DNA from: Elstera litoralis
GTDB lineage: Bacteria; Pseudomonadota; Alphaproteobacteria; Elsterales; Elsteraceae
Reading direction: 5' to 3'
Assembly: GCF_000963705.1 (NCBI RefSeq)
Contig: NZ_LAJY01000203.1
Location: 1 to 9,370, forward strand
DNA: 9,370 nucleotides
The stretch's first letter is position 1. Each line of letters begins with the position of its first letter. Of this stretch, positions 1-6,611 are shown one piece after another. Both the position numbers and the translations under genes were made by a program. The notes under the pieces were generated by a model. It had not been told where the DNA came from and did no database searches. It saw only the letters and a list, made by a program, of their open reading frames with translations.

Positions 1-363
1 CGAGCCGCGAATCAGGCGGTCATAGGCAATGACCTTAATGCCGCTATCGGCAGCTTGCTTCAGGGCCGAGGTTAGGGTCGTGCCGTCGATGGCGGCGATC
101 ACCAGAACCTTCACCTTCTTGGTAATCATATTCTCAATCTGCGCGAGCTGATTGGGAATATCGTCTTCAGCATACTGAAGATCGGTCTTATAGCCGCGCT
201 CTTGGAAGGTTTTGACCATGCTGGCCCCGTCGGAAATCCAGCGGGCCGACGATTTGGTCGGCATGGAAATGCCGATCAGGCCCTTATCTTGGGCGCTTGC
301 CGAAGCGGCAAAGGCCATCACGCCGACCGCGACTGCGGCGACTAGGTTTTTGAACGCTGCCAT
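1..363 (-). CDS. chvE: ChvE-like periplasmic multiple-sugar-binding protein of an ABC transporter (5' part only)
   Basis: The first 121 codons of a periplasmic sugar-binding protein are visible; the rest lies beyond the left edge. Residues 1-24 form a Sec signal peptide (Lys5, a hydrophobic Ala/Val stretch, cleavage likely after ASASA before QDKG). The mature part carries MPTKSSARWISDG (34-46), an acidic DLQYAEDDIPNQ segment (61-72), VKVLVIAAIDG (84-94) and IAYDRLIRGS at the cut end. From memory these match Agrobacterium ChvE, which binds aldoses such as galactose, glucose, arabinose and xylose, feeds an ABC importer, and in Agrobacterium also serves chemotaxis and VirA signalling. The ATG is preceded by GGGAGAGAAAC, a good ribosome binding site. 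It is divergent from a gbpR-like LysR gene, as expected for a GbpR-controlled gene. Permease and ATPase genes would lie outside the window. Confidence 0.9.
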   Translation of the reverse strand, partial: MAAFKNLVAAVAVGVMAFAASASAQDKGLIGISMPTKSSARWISDGASMVKTFQERGYKTDLQYAEDDIPNQLAQIENMITKKVKVLVIAAIDGTTLTSALKQAADSGIKVIAYDRLIRGS

Positions 364-439
364 GTTTCTCTCCCGAACATATTGATTAATCGAGTTTTTA
401 TTTGAACTCAAAAACCCGAAGGCTACTCAGTTTGCACTC

Positions 440-461
440 CCGGCAGTCACCCCACTGCCGG
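440..461. repeat. perfect 8-bp inverted repeat (stem-loop or operator) in the chvE/gbpR spacer
   Basis: Arms CCGGCAGT (440-447) and ACTGCCGG (454-461) are exact reverse complements around a 6-base centre CACCCC. It lies about 77 bases upstream of the chvE start. It could be a transcription-factor site or, if chvE transcription starts further upstream, an RNA hairpin in its leader. There is no following T-run, so it does not look like a terminator. Confidence 0.45.
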
Positions 462-548
462 TCGATGCCGGAGTTTCGGGCCGCGTCTTACGGCGTTTCC
501 GCAATCCTCAGACCAATTCCCCGTTACGGCAGACGGTCGAATTTTTTT

Positions 549-563
549 GATATAATTGTCAAA
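549..563 (-). promoter_or_regulatory. candidate operator, TTTGACA-type motif upstream of chvE
   Basis: On the minus strand this reads TTTGACAATTATATC. It matches the minus-strand sequence at 6475-6489 at 13 of 15 positions, and the first seven bases recur with a similar AT tail at 8471-8483. In all three places the motif points towards a transport or catabolic gene. It could be the site of a shared regulator. The TTGACA core also resembles a -35 box, but no -10 box lies at the right distance. Confidence 0.35.
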
Positions 564-629
564 TACGTATTAGCGCAGTTAACATATCGTATCTGGTATA
601 TCGAAAAGCCCCCCACGAGAGAACCCACC

Positions 630-1631
630 GTGACCGAAACCCCCTGGAGCGAAGACCCCGCCGACCTGATTGCCGAAGGCACCGCCTCCTTGCTGCGCGC
701 CGGGCTGAAACTCGGGCATTTGCGCCTGATTGTCGCCCTGGACGAGCAGGAGAAAGTCAGTGCAGCGGCGTCTCTCCTGAACATAACACAACCGGCGGCC
801 TCGCGCATGATTGCGGAGATTGAGAGCATTCTCCAAGCACCCCTGTGCGAGCGGTTGCCGCGCGGCGTGATCCTCACCCCCATCGGCAAAGTGCTGGCGC
901 GGCGGGCGCGCTCGGTGTTGCTGGAATTGCGCGAGGCTGAACGGGAGGTGGCGGATTTGCGCGCTGGGCGCGGCGGCTCGGTCTTTCTCGGCGCGGTGAC
1001 GGCTCCGGCCATTGAACTTGCGGTGCCGGCGATTGCGCGGGCGCGGGCGCTGTACCCGAAAATGGATATTAATATTCAAGTGGATACCAGCACCGTGCTG
1101 GTGCGCGAACTTTTGGCCTCGCGGCAGGATTTCATCATTGCGCGCGTACCGGACGATCTCGACCCGCGCCTGTTCCGCACCAAAATGCTGTCGTCGGAGC
1201 GCGCCTGCCTCGTGGTCCGGCGCGATCACCCGTTGATCGGGCAAGGCGTGGTGCGGCTGGAGGATCTCACGCAGTTCGACTGGGTGATGCAGCCGAGCGG
1301 AACCCTGCTGCGTCGCACGGTGGAGCGCGTCTTCATGGCCCATAACGTGCCGCTGCCGTCGCGGGTGCTGAACACAACCTCGCTGCTGCTCTCAATGGTG
1401 CTGGTGGCCGAAACCGACGCGATCACGCCGATTGCTTACGATATGGCGCGCTTCGTAAACCGCCCCGACAAGCTCGGCGGGCGCATCGATATTCTACCGC
1501 TGCCGGTCGATATTTGGGTGGAACCCTATAGTCTGATTACAGTGCGCGACCGGGGCCTGTCGCCCGCCGCCGAGGTGCTTTACCAACTGGTCGAGGAAGA
1601 GGCGGCGCGCAGTGCCAGCGCGCCGCCGTGA
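630..1631 (+). CDS. gbpR: LysR-family transcriptional regulator, GbpR-like
   Basis: A 333-residue LysR-type regulator. The GTG at 630 is chosen because GAGAGA precedes it closely and the length fits the family; in-frame extension back to 402 would run through AT-rich promoter DNA and add non-homologous residues. The winged helix-turn-helix spans about residues 28-87, with the typical SAAASLLNITQPAASRMIAEIE (44-65) and LTPIGKVLARRAR (82-94). The effector-binding domain follows from about 117 (GSVFLGAVTAPAIELAVPAIARA), including RRDHPLIG (197-204). The 20-residue N-terminal lead before the HTH is somewhat long. Divergence from a chvE-like gene points to GbpR, which in Agrobacterium controls chvE in response to sugars; this assignment rests on context and resemblance. 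It ends eight bases from the convergent aldehyde dehydrogenase gene. Confidence 0.88.
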   Translation: MTETPWSEDPADLIAEGTASLLRAGLKLGHLRLIVALDEQEKVSAAASLLNITQPAASRMIAEIESILQAPLCERLPRGVILTPIGKVLARRARSVLLELREAEREVADLRAGRGGSVFLGAVTAPAIELAVPAIARARALYPKMDINIQVDTSTVLVRELLASRQDFIIARVPDDLDPRLFRTKMLSSERACLVVRRDHPLIGQGVVRLEDLTQFDWVMQPSGTLLRRTVERVFMAHNVPLPSRVLNTTSLLLSMVLVAETDAITPIAYDMARFVNRPDKLGGRIDILPLPVDIWVEPYSLITVRDRGLSPAAEVLYQLVEEEAARSASAPP

Positions 1632-1638
1632 GCGCTGG
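1615..1638. terminator. possible bidirectional hairpin between convergent gbpR and aldehyde dehydrogenase genes
   Basis: Arms CCAGCGC (1615-1621) and GCGCTGG (1632-1638) are exact reverse complements around a 10-base loop that includes the gbpR stop codon. It sits exactly at the junction of two convergent genes, where a shared terminator would be expected. No T-run follows on either strand, so intrinsic termination would be weak; the repeat may be chance in GC-rich coding DNA. Confidence 0.3.
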
Positions 1639-1639
1639 A

Positions 1640-3091
1640 TTAAGGCGCGGCTTGGTAGGTCGTCTTCACAGTGGTGTAGAATTCCGCCGCGTACCGGCCT
1701 TGCTCGCGCGGGCCGTAGCTGGAGCCTTTGCGACCGCCGAACGGCACGTGATAATCGACGCCCGCCGTCGGCAGGTTAATCATCACCATCCCGGCTTGGG
1801 CATGGCGCTTGAAGTGCGTCGCATACTTCAACGAGCTGGTGCAGATGCCCGACGACAGGCCGAACTCGGTATCATTCGCCGCCAGCAACGCCGTTTCGTA
1901 ATCCTTGACGCGGACCACCGAGGCGACCGGGCCGAAGACTTCTTCGCGGTTGATGCGCATAGTCTGGGCCGTTTCGGTGAAGAGCGCCGGAGACAGGTAA
2001 TAGCCTTCGGTTTCCCGGTTCAGCCGCTCGCCGCCGCACACCAGCTTGCCGCCTTCTTCGCGGGCGATGTTGATGTAGTTCAGATCCTGTTCAAGCTGCG
2101 ATTCCGAGGCGACCGGACCCATTTCCGTGCCCGCTTTCAAGGCGTTATCGATCTTGAGGGCTTGTAGCTTTTCTGACAGCGCCGCAACGAACTTATCGTG
2201 GATCCCATCGGTGACGATCAGGCGCGACGAGGCGGTGCAGCGCTGGCCGGTGGAGAAGAAGGAGCCGTTCAGCGCGGCATCGACCGCAACAGTCAGATTG
2301 GCGTCATCGAGCACAACGAGCGGGTTCTTGCCGCCCATTTCGAGCTGTACTTTCTTGCCCGTGGCAAAGGCCTTCGCGCCAATGCTGCGCCCGGTCGAAA
2401 CCGAGCCGGTGAAGCTGATGGCGCTGATTTTCGGCGACGACACGATGGCCTCACCGACAACGGAACCGCGCCCCATGATAAGGTTGAACACGCCCTTAGG
2501 CAGCCCCGCTTCGTGTAGCAGCCGCGCGATTTCCCACGAACAGCCGGGCACAAGATCGGCGGGCTTCATCACCACGCAGTTGCCGAACGCCAGCGCCGGA
2601 GCGATTTTCCAGGCCGGAATGGCGATGGGGAAGTTCCACGGCGCGATGAGGCCGATAACGCCGAGTGGCTCGCGCGTGACATCGATATCAACGCCCGGAC
2701 GCACCGAACCGACGTGCTGGCCTTCGATGCGCAAGGCTTCGCCCGCAAAGAATTTGAAGATATAGCCGGCGCGCATCGCTTCGCCGATGCCTTCGGCGAG
2801 CGGCTTGCCTTCTTCGCGCGACAGCAGGCGACCGAGCGCGTCCTTCTGGGCCAAAATGGCACTGCCGACGCTATCGAGAATATCGAAGCGGCGCTGAACG
2901 GTGCTGGTCGACCAGGCCGGAAAAGCGTCATGGGCGGCCGTGATGGCGGCTTCCGCCTGGGCGGCGTCGGCTTGGGCATAGCGGCCGACCACATCCGACA
3001 GATCGGACGGGTTGATATTATTCTGCGCGCTGGCCCCCAGCACCCATTCGCCATTGATATAATTCGGATATTGATTATCGATCATCGACAT
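1640..3091 (-). CDS. NAD(P)-dependent aldehyde dehydrogenase, probable alpha-ketoglutarate semialdehyde dehydrogenase
   Basis: A complete 483-residue class-I-type aldehyde dehydrogenase. Visible landmarks are PWNFP with Asn153, the cofactor-site Lys176 in MKPA, FTGS (227-230), the general base Glu251 in LEMGGKN, the nucleophile Cys285 in GQRCTAS, EEVFGPV (383-389) and the C-terminal VPFGGRKGSSYGPREQG (449-465). That C-terminal signature and SFFSTGQRC are, from memory, typical of the KGSADH/GucD group that oxidises 2,5-dioxopentanoate to alpha-ketoglutarate, the last step of oxidative hexuronate, aldarate and some pentose pathways. Neighbouring kdgD, whose product is this aldehyde, supports the assignment. 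The first ATG is favoured because GAGGA lies eight bases upstream; a second ATG six bases on is less well placed. Substrate could instead be another short aldehyde. It appears to be transcribed alone. Confidence 0.88.
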   Translation of the reverse strand: MSMIDNQYPNYINGEWVLGASAQNNINPSDLSDVVGRYAQADAAQAEAAITAAHDAFPAWSTSTVQRRFDILDSVGSAILAQKDALGRLLSREEGKPLAEGIGEAMRAGYIFKFFAGEALRIEGQHVGSVRPGVDIDVTREPLGVIGLIAPWNFPIAIPAWKIAPALAFGNCVVMKPADLVPGCSWEIARLLHEAGLPKGVFNLIMGRGSVVGEAIVSSPKISAISFTGSVSTGRSIGAKAFATGKKVQLEMGGKNPLVVLDDANLTVAVDAALNGSFFSTGQRCTASSRLIVTDGIHDKFVAALSEKLQALKIDNALKAGTEMGPVASESQLEQDLNYINIAREEGGKLVCGGERLNRETEGYYLSPALFTETAQTMRINREEVFGPVASVVRVKDYETALLAANDTEFGLSSGICTSSLKYATHFKRHAQAGMVMINLPTAGVDYHVPFGGRKGSSYGPREQGRYAAEFYTTVKTTYQAAP

Positions 3092-3329
3092 AGCGTGATT
3101 CCTCGCTGCACAAGATTAGTTTAGGCCCCAGGCGAGCGCCGGGGACCGGAAAGCCAAATCGAACGTCGCCCATGGGGTGAGCTAGGCGCAGCCAAATCGC
3201 GCGCATGCTGCAAAACCGCAACCCCGAAGGCAAGTCCCCATGCGGCATAGCACCCGTGCGGATGGGTAAAAAACCCGTTGCGCTGGGAACATGATTGGGG
3301 ATAAACAAGAACAAAAAGGGAGTTAAGCG
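3092..3329. promoter_or_regulatory. divergent spacer between the aldehyde dehydrogenase and alkyltransferase genes
   Basis: This 238-base spacer holds no convincing gene. Near the dehydrogenase start, the minus strand reads TAATCTTGT (3118 to 3110), the same nine bases found upstream of the TRAP gene at 8455-8463. A compact GC hairpin CCCC-A-GGC/GCC-GGGG with a four-base loop lies at 3126-3144. A weak plus-strand promoter candidate for the alkyltransferase is TTGCGC (3278-3283), 16 bases, GATAAA (3300-3305). AGGGAG at 3317-3322 is its ribosome binding site. Functional assignment of these sites is inference. Confidence 0.35.
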
Positions 3330-3964
3330 ATGGCCGACCAACTGTCGCCCGAAGCCAGTGCCGAGGTGCGCGCCGAGGTTACGCGCCTGATCGAAGCCGA
3401 TTCGGCCCCGCCGGTTTTGGCCGCGCAGTGGCTGGAAACGCCGCTCGGCCCGATGCTGACGATTGCCGGGGCCGATGGATTGCATCTGCTGGAGTTTCTC
3501 GACCGGGCGATTCTGTCGCGCGAACTCACCCGGCTGCGGCGGGAGATCGGCAATATCGGTTTCGCCCCCACCCAGTGCTGACCGCGCTCGCCGCCCAACT
3601 GGCCGAGTATTTCGCCGGGCGCAGCGCTGTTTTTGACCTGCCCCTGCATCCGCTGGGGAGCCCCTTCTATCATTCGGTCTGGGCCGAGTTGCGGCAGATT
3701 CCGGCGGGGACGACCGAATCCTACAAGGGGTTGTCGCTGCGTATGGGTAAACTGAGCGCGATTCGCGCCGTGGCGCAGGCCAATGGGGCGAACCCGATTA
3801 GCATTCTGATTCCCTGTCACCGTGTTATTGGGGCCGATGGTAAACTGATCGGCTATGGTGGCAAGCTGTGGCGCAAGCGTTGGTTGCTCAATCACGAACG
3901 GCATTTCACCCCACCCCCCGACTTGGAGACACAGACTGATGGCTTCCTTCCCGGCATACGCTGA
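3330..3964 (+). CDS. ogt: methylated-DNA-[protein]-cysteine S-methyltransferase (O6-alkylguanine alkyltransferase), with apparent -1 frameshift
   Basis: A suicide DNA-repair enzyme that moves O6-alkyl groups from guanine to its own cysteine. The gene is broken: frame one runs 3330-3581 and ends at TGA, while the continuation lies in another frame to 3964. Restoring one C in the C-rich stretch near 3565-3573 gives a single 211-residue protein passing smoothly from GNIGFAPT into PVLTALAAQLAEYFAGR. In the repaired protein, residues about 29-73 are an Ogt/Ada-type N-terminal domain (QWLETPLGPMLTIAGADGL), followed by RQIPAGTTESY (122-132), the Arg146 finger in IRAVAQANGANP, the active-site Cys163 in IPCHRV and GYGGKLWRKRWLLNHE. 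Length fits a stand-alone Ogt-like enzyme; it lacks the zinc and AraC domains of full Ada. It overlaps the next gene, implying cotranscription. The indel may be a sequence error. Confidence 0.85.
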
Positions 3965-4706
3965 AACCTTCCGTGCCCTGCACCAGCCCGGCGATCCGCT
4001 GGTCTTGACCAATATTTGGGATGTGGGCAGCGCCAAGGCGGTCGCGGCGGCAGGCGTTCCGGCGCTCGCGACCGGCAGTTGGGGCGTTGCTGCCGCCCAA
4101 GGGTTTTCCGACGGCGAGGCCTTGCCGCTCGATGCGGTTCTGGCGCTGGTTCGCAGCATTACGGCGGCGGTTCCCTTGCCGCTGACCGTCGATCTCGAAA
4201 GCGGTTACGGCAAAACCGCTGGTGAGGTTCACGAAACCGTGGCTCAGGCGCTGGCCGCCGGGGCGATTGGTTTCAATCTCGAAGATAGTCTGCCGGGCAC
4301 TGCTATTCTGCGCGACCCGACCGAGCAAGCCGCGCGCTACGCCGCTGCCCGCCGCGCCGCCGAGGAAGCGGGCGTGCCCGTTTTCCTCAACGCCCGCACC
4401 GATGTTTTCTTCGTAACGCCCGCCGACCTGCACGGGCCGGATCAAGTGGCGGAAGCTTTGGCGCGCGCGCGGATCTATGCCGACGCGGGGGCCGATGGCA
4501 TTTTCGTCCCCGGCCTTGCCGATGCGGGGTTGATCGAAGCCTTCACCAAAGCCTCGCCCTTGCTGGTCAATATCATGGCGACCGACCACACGCCGCCGCG
4601 CGCTGTTTTGGCCGCGCTCGGCGTGGCGCGCATCAGCCACGGGGCGAACCCCTACCGTCAGGCAATGGCCTTCCTCACCGAGCGCGCGCACGCCAATCAA
4701 GCTTAG
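3939..4706 (+). CDS. isocitrate lyase/phosphoenolpyruvate mutase (ICL/PEPM) family protein
   Basis: A 255-residue TIM-barrel protein of the ICL/PEPM superfamily, which forms or cleaves C-C or C-P bonds of alpha-oxoacids with Mg2+. Visible signatures are LTNIWDVGSAKAVAAAG (23-39), TGSWGVAAAQGFSDG (45-59), the metal-site DLESGYGKT (85-93), GFNLEDS (111-117) and FLNARTDVF (149-157). The KKCGH-type catalytic motif of true isocitrate lyase is absent, as is a clear 2-methylisocitrate lyase signature, so the reaction is unknown; oxaloacetate decarboxylase/hydrolase-like or lyase activity is possible. The ATG at 3939 has GGAG eleven bases upstream and lies inside the end of the alkyltransferase gene (26-base overlap), so the two are probably translationally coupled. 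Its stop overlaps the convergent udh stop by four bases. A link to the uronate pathway is not shown by the sequence. Confidence 0.82.
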   Translation: MASFPAYAETFRALHQPGDPLVLTNIWDVGSAKAVAAAGVPALATGSWGVAAAQGFSDGEALPLDAVLALVRSITAAVPLPLTVDLESGYGKTAGEVHETVAQALAAGAIGFNLEDSLPGTAILRDPTEQAARYAAARRAAEEAGVPVFLNARTDVFFVTPADLHGPDQVAEALARARIYADAGADGIFVPGLADAGLIEAFTKASPLLVNIMATDHTPPRAVLAALGVARISHGANPYRQAMAFLTERAHANQA

Positions 4707-5503
4707 TCCTTCCGGTCGTAGTTCTGCGAACAGAACGGCCCGCCCTGGAAGCGCACGGCAATATCGCTCTGGTCGCGCTGGTCGCCATTCGGCAGCAGCG
4801 TGGCCGCGAAGCGTTCGGAATTATCCTTCGGCGTCCAGGTGACATACTTGGTTTTGCTATTGTCCCACCACGTGCGGTCGTTCGCCGAAGCCCCGTAGAT
4901 AATCTCGAAGCCGAGCTTCGGCGCGGACAGGCAAGCTTCAAGCAGACTGAGGAGGTCTTCATAGGCAAGCCAAGTCGACAGATGGCGCGCATCCTTCGGT
5001 TCGGGAATGGAGGTGCCGATGCGCAGGCAGGCGATTTCGAGCCCGTGCTTATCGACATAGAGACTGGCGAGATTCTCGCCGAAGGCTTTCGAGACGCCGT
5101 AGAACCCATCGGGCTTCATCACCGACTCGGCGTCGAGTTTTGTGCTGGTTTCGTGGAAGCCGATGACATGGTTCGAGGAGGCGAAGACGATGCGCTTGAT
5201 GCCGTTCAGCTTGGCCGCCTCGAACACATTATAGGTGCCGAGAATATTAGCGGACATCACGCGATGGAACGGCGCTTCGATCGACTGGCCGCCGAAATGC
5301 AGAATGGCGCTGGACTGCGCGACCATCCGTTCGACAGCAACGCCATCGGCGAGATCGCATTGCACGAAGGTTTCGCCCGGCAGAAGATCGGTGATTGGGG
5401 CAACGTCGCTGCTAATCAGGCTGCCGTAGCGCGCCAGCAATTGCGGGCGCAGCCAGCTACCGAGACCGCCGGCGGCGCCGGTGAGCAGAATGGGTTTCGT
5501 CAT
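4703..5503 (-). CDS. udh: uronate dehydrogenase (NAD-dependent)
   Basis: A complete 266-residue short-chain dehydrogenase/epimerase-fold protein. It carries the Rossmann motif TGAAGGLG (8-15), QCDLAD (48-53), the ASSNH segment (108-112), the catalytic YGVSK (Tyr135, Lys139), CLRIGTSIPEP (159-169) with RHLSTW (173-178), YGASANDRTWWDNS (203-216) and a C-terminal VRFQGG. From memory these match Agrobacterium Udh throughout, an enzyme oxidising D-galacturonate and D-glucuronate at C1 to aldarolactones. The gene is the second of a minus-strand operon: it starts 11 bases after the lactonase stop and its ribosome binding site AGAGGA overlaps that stop. The lactonase neighbour would act on its product. 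Its last four bases overlap the end of the convergent ICL/PEPM gene, leaving no room for a separate terminator. Confidence 0.92.
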   Translation of the reverse strand: MTKPILLTGAAGGLGSWLRPQLLARYGSLISSDVAPITDLLPGETFVQCDLADGVAVERMVAQSSAILHFGGQSIEAPFHRVMSANILGTYNVFEAAKLNGIKRIVFASSNHVIGFHETSTKLDAESVMKPDGFYGVSKAFGENLASLYVDKHGLEIACLRIGTSIPEPKDARHLSTWLAYEDLLSLLEACLSAPKLGFEIIYGASANDRTWWDNSKTKYVTWTPKDNSERFAATLLPNGDQRDQSDIAVRFQGGPFCSQNYDRKD

Positions 5504-5514
5504 ACTGAAATCCT

Positions 5515-6420
5515 CTAGAAGCGCAAGGGTTCGCCGAAACGGGCAATCGGGGCGCCGGCGACCGGCATGGACATCATGAACAGCCCGCCCGACAGCGGCG
5601 CGGCTTCGAGCTTTTCGGGCGAGAGCCCGGCGCGCAGGCTGGTGAAGAACAGGGTCTTCAAATCGCGCCCGCCGAAGCAGGGCATGGTCGGCGCGGGGAC
5701 GGGCAGGGGAATTTTTTCCACAATCGCGCCGCTGTGGTCATAGCGGTTAAGGCAGCCCGCCGAGACGCCGCAAGACCAATAGAAACCTTCGGCATCGCAG
5801 GCCCCACCATCGGGGCGGCCAATGGCTTCGTCGGGCGTGGCAATGCGGGTGCGGTTGGAAATCGCGCCGGTGGCGGCATCGAAATCCCAACGATCCAGCC
5901 AAATCCCGCGCGAATCCGAATGGAACAGGCTTTTGCCGTCGGCGCTCCAGGCGAGACCGTTGGAGACGGTTACTTGATCGATCTTCTTGTCGGCCTTGCC
6001 GTCCGGGGTGACGCGGTACAGCGCGGCGATGGGCTGCTTGCCGGTGGGGCGGTCGTCCATCGAGCCGACCCAGAAAGCGCCATCCGGCCCCATTTTGCCG
6101 TCGTTGAGGCGATTGGTGTCCATGCCGGGTTCGGGATCGACCAGTAGGGTCAGCGTTTCGGTGGCGGGATCGAAATAATGCACGCCATAGGGCAGGGCGA
6201 CGAGCAACCGGCCATCCGGGCACAGGCCGAGCGAACCGATGGCGGCGGGCAGCGTCCAGCTTTGCACAGCGCGCCCGGTCAGATCCGCGCCCAAAGTGAT
6301 GCGCGACAGTTTGCCGGCGATGATATCGACCCAATAGAGGCTATCGGTGGCGGCATCCCAAACGGGGCTTTCGCCCACCGTGGCGCGGGCATCCACCAGA
6401 CAGGTGATTGAAGCGGACAT
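5515..6420 (-). CDS. SMP-30/regucalcin-family lactonase, probable aldarolactone hydrolase
   Basis: A 301-residue six-bladed beta-propeller of the SMP-30/gluconolactonase/LRE family. The divalent-metal ligands expected in this family are visible: Glu17 in VGESPVW, Asn154 in TVSNGLAWS and Asp204 in GRPDGGACD; substrate-loop Asn103 and Asn106 lie in DTNRLNDGKMGPDGAFWVG. ATG at 6420 is chosen because AGGAAA precedes it well; an in-frame ATG at 6435 would add five basic residues and absorb the ribosome binding site. The protein has no signal peptide, so it acts in the cytoplasm. Family members open sugar lactones (glucono-, xylono-, galactaro-lactone). As the gene immediately upstream of udh, hydrolysis of the lactone made by Udh is the best guess; pentonolactones from a ChvE-imported sugar are an alternative. 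Confidence 0.86.
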   Translation of the reverse strand: MSASITCLVDARATVGESPVWDAATDSLYWVDIIAGKLSRITLGADLTGRAVQSWTLPAAIGSLGLCPDGRLLVALPYGVHYFDPATETLTLLVDPEPGMDTNRLNDGKMGPDGAFWVGSMDDRPTGKQPIAALYRVTPDGKADKKIDQVTVSNGLAWSADGKSLFHSDSRGIWLDRWDFDAATGAISNRTRIATPDEAIGRPDGGACDAEGFYWSCGVSAGCLNRYDHSGAIVEKIPLPVPAPTMPCFGGRDLKTLFFTSLRAGLSPEKLEAAPLSGGLFMMSMPVAGAPIARFGEPLRF

Positions 6421-6474
6421 GCGACGTTTCCTCATAAAACCAAGCGCTTTTAGGGTCGAGCCCTGCGTTAGCTT

Positions 6475-6489
6475 GTTATAGTTGTCAAA
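6475..6489 (-). promoter_or_regulatory. candidate operator, TTTGACA-type motif upstream of the lactonase-udh operon
   Basis: The minus strand reads TTTGACAACTATAAC, ending about 55 bases before the lactonase start. It includes a -10-like TATAAC and matches the chvE-upstream copy (549-563) at 13 of 15 positions. A repressor bound here would cover the putative promoter of the operon. Confidence 0.4.
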
Positions 6490-6535
6490 CAGATGCGCCG
6501 CAATACGGTAAAAAACTGCGCGCGAGGGGATAGGT

Positions 6536-6592
6536 GCCTTGTCGGCCCGGTACCTTCCTTTCTATACTCATCGGAGGGCAGAGCGACAAGGC
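6536..6592 (+). repeat. 9-bp inverted repeat flanking the putative gntR promoter
   Basis: GCCTTGTCG (6536-6544) and CGACAAGGC (6584-6592) are perfect reverse complements 39 bases apart. Next to them GCCC (6545-6548) and GGGC (6576-6579) can extend the pairing to 13 bp with a four-base AGAG bulge. The TATACT -10 box lies in the enclosed loop. Either paired protein-binding sites or an RNA stem made by an upstream promoter would explain it. Confidence 0.45.
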
Positions 6593-6595
6593 CCA

Positions 6596-6611
6596 ACTTA
6601 TTATAATAAGT
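6596..6611. promoter_or_regulatory. 16-bp perfect palindrome, candidate GntR autoregulatory operator
   Basis: ACTTATTATAATAAGT reads identically on both strands and lies 10 bases before the gntR ATG, downstream of the TATACT promoter candidate. It contains a TATAAT, which could itself be a -10 box for a very short leader but has no good -35 partner. Position and symmetry suit a dimeric repressor site. Confidence 0.5.

Larger units (their letters stand above)
364..629. promoter_or_regulatory. divergent chvE/gbpR intergenic control region
   Basis: This 266-base spacer separates the divergent chvE and LysR genes and is AT-rich at both ends. It holds an imperfect palindrome TTTGA-AC-TCAAA (401-412) overlapping GAGTT/AACTC arms (392-409) close to chvE, a GC-rich inverted repeat at 440-461, a TATAAT at 551-556 without a convincing -35 box, a perfect 10-bp palindrome AATACGTATT (562-571), and several ATAC/GTAT half-sites at 563-599. 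LysR regulators typically bind dyads in the spacer between themselves and a divergent target, so GbpR sites are expected here, but which dyad is used cannot be told from sequence alone. Confidence 0.5.

Noticed and set aside
551..556. TATAAT as the main gbpR promoter -10 box
   Set aside because: No acceptable -35 box 16-18 bases upstream; the sequence is equally explained as part of the shared motif on the other strand.
402..629. In-frame extension of the LysR gene back to an ATG at 402
   Set aside because: The added 76 residues run through AT-rich promoter DNA, have no LysR-like content, and the GTG at 630 has its own GAGAGA site and gives normal family length.
579..1343. Minus-strand open frame of 254 codons opposite the LysR gene
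   Set aside because: Arg/His/Gln-rich low-complexity translation typical of the antisense of GC-rich coding DNA; the LysR protein on the other strand has clear family motifs.
1640..3091. Succinate-semialdehyde dehydrogenase
   Set aside because: Cannot be fully excluded, but the C-terminal VDYHVPFGGRKGSSYG pattern and the kdgD context favour the ketoglutarate-semialdehyde type.
3323..4159. Minus-strand open frame of 278 codons opposite the alkyltransferase and ICL/PEPM genes
   Set aside because: No recognisable motifs, and it covers two recognised genes in antisense; the frameshift-interrupted alkyltransferase makes it look relatively longer.
3906..4700. Minus-strand open frame of 264 codons opposite the ICL/PEPM gene
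   Set aside because: Shadow frame with biased composition; the plus-strand protein has several conserved signatures.
3939..4706. Annotation as true isocitrate lyase (glyoxylate bypass)
   Set aside because: At 255 residues it is much shorter than AceA and lacks the KKCGH-type catalytic motif.
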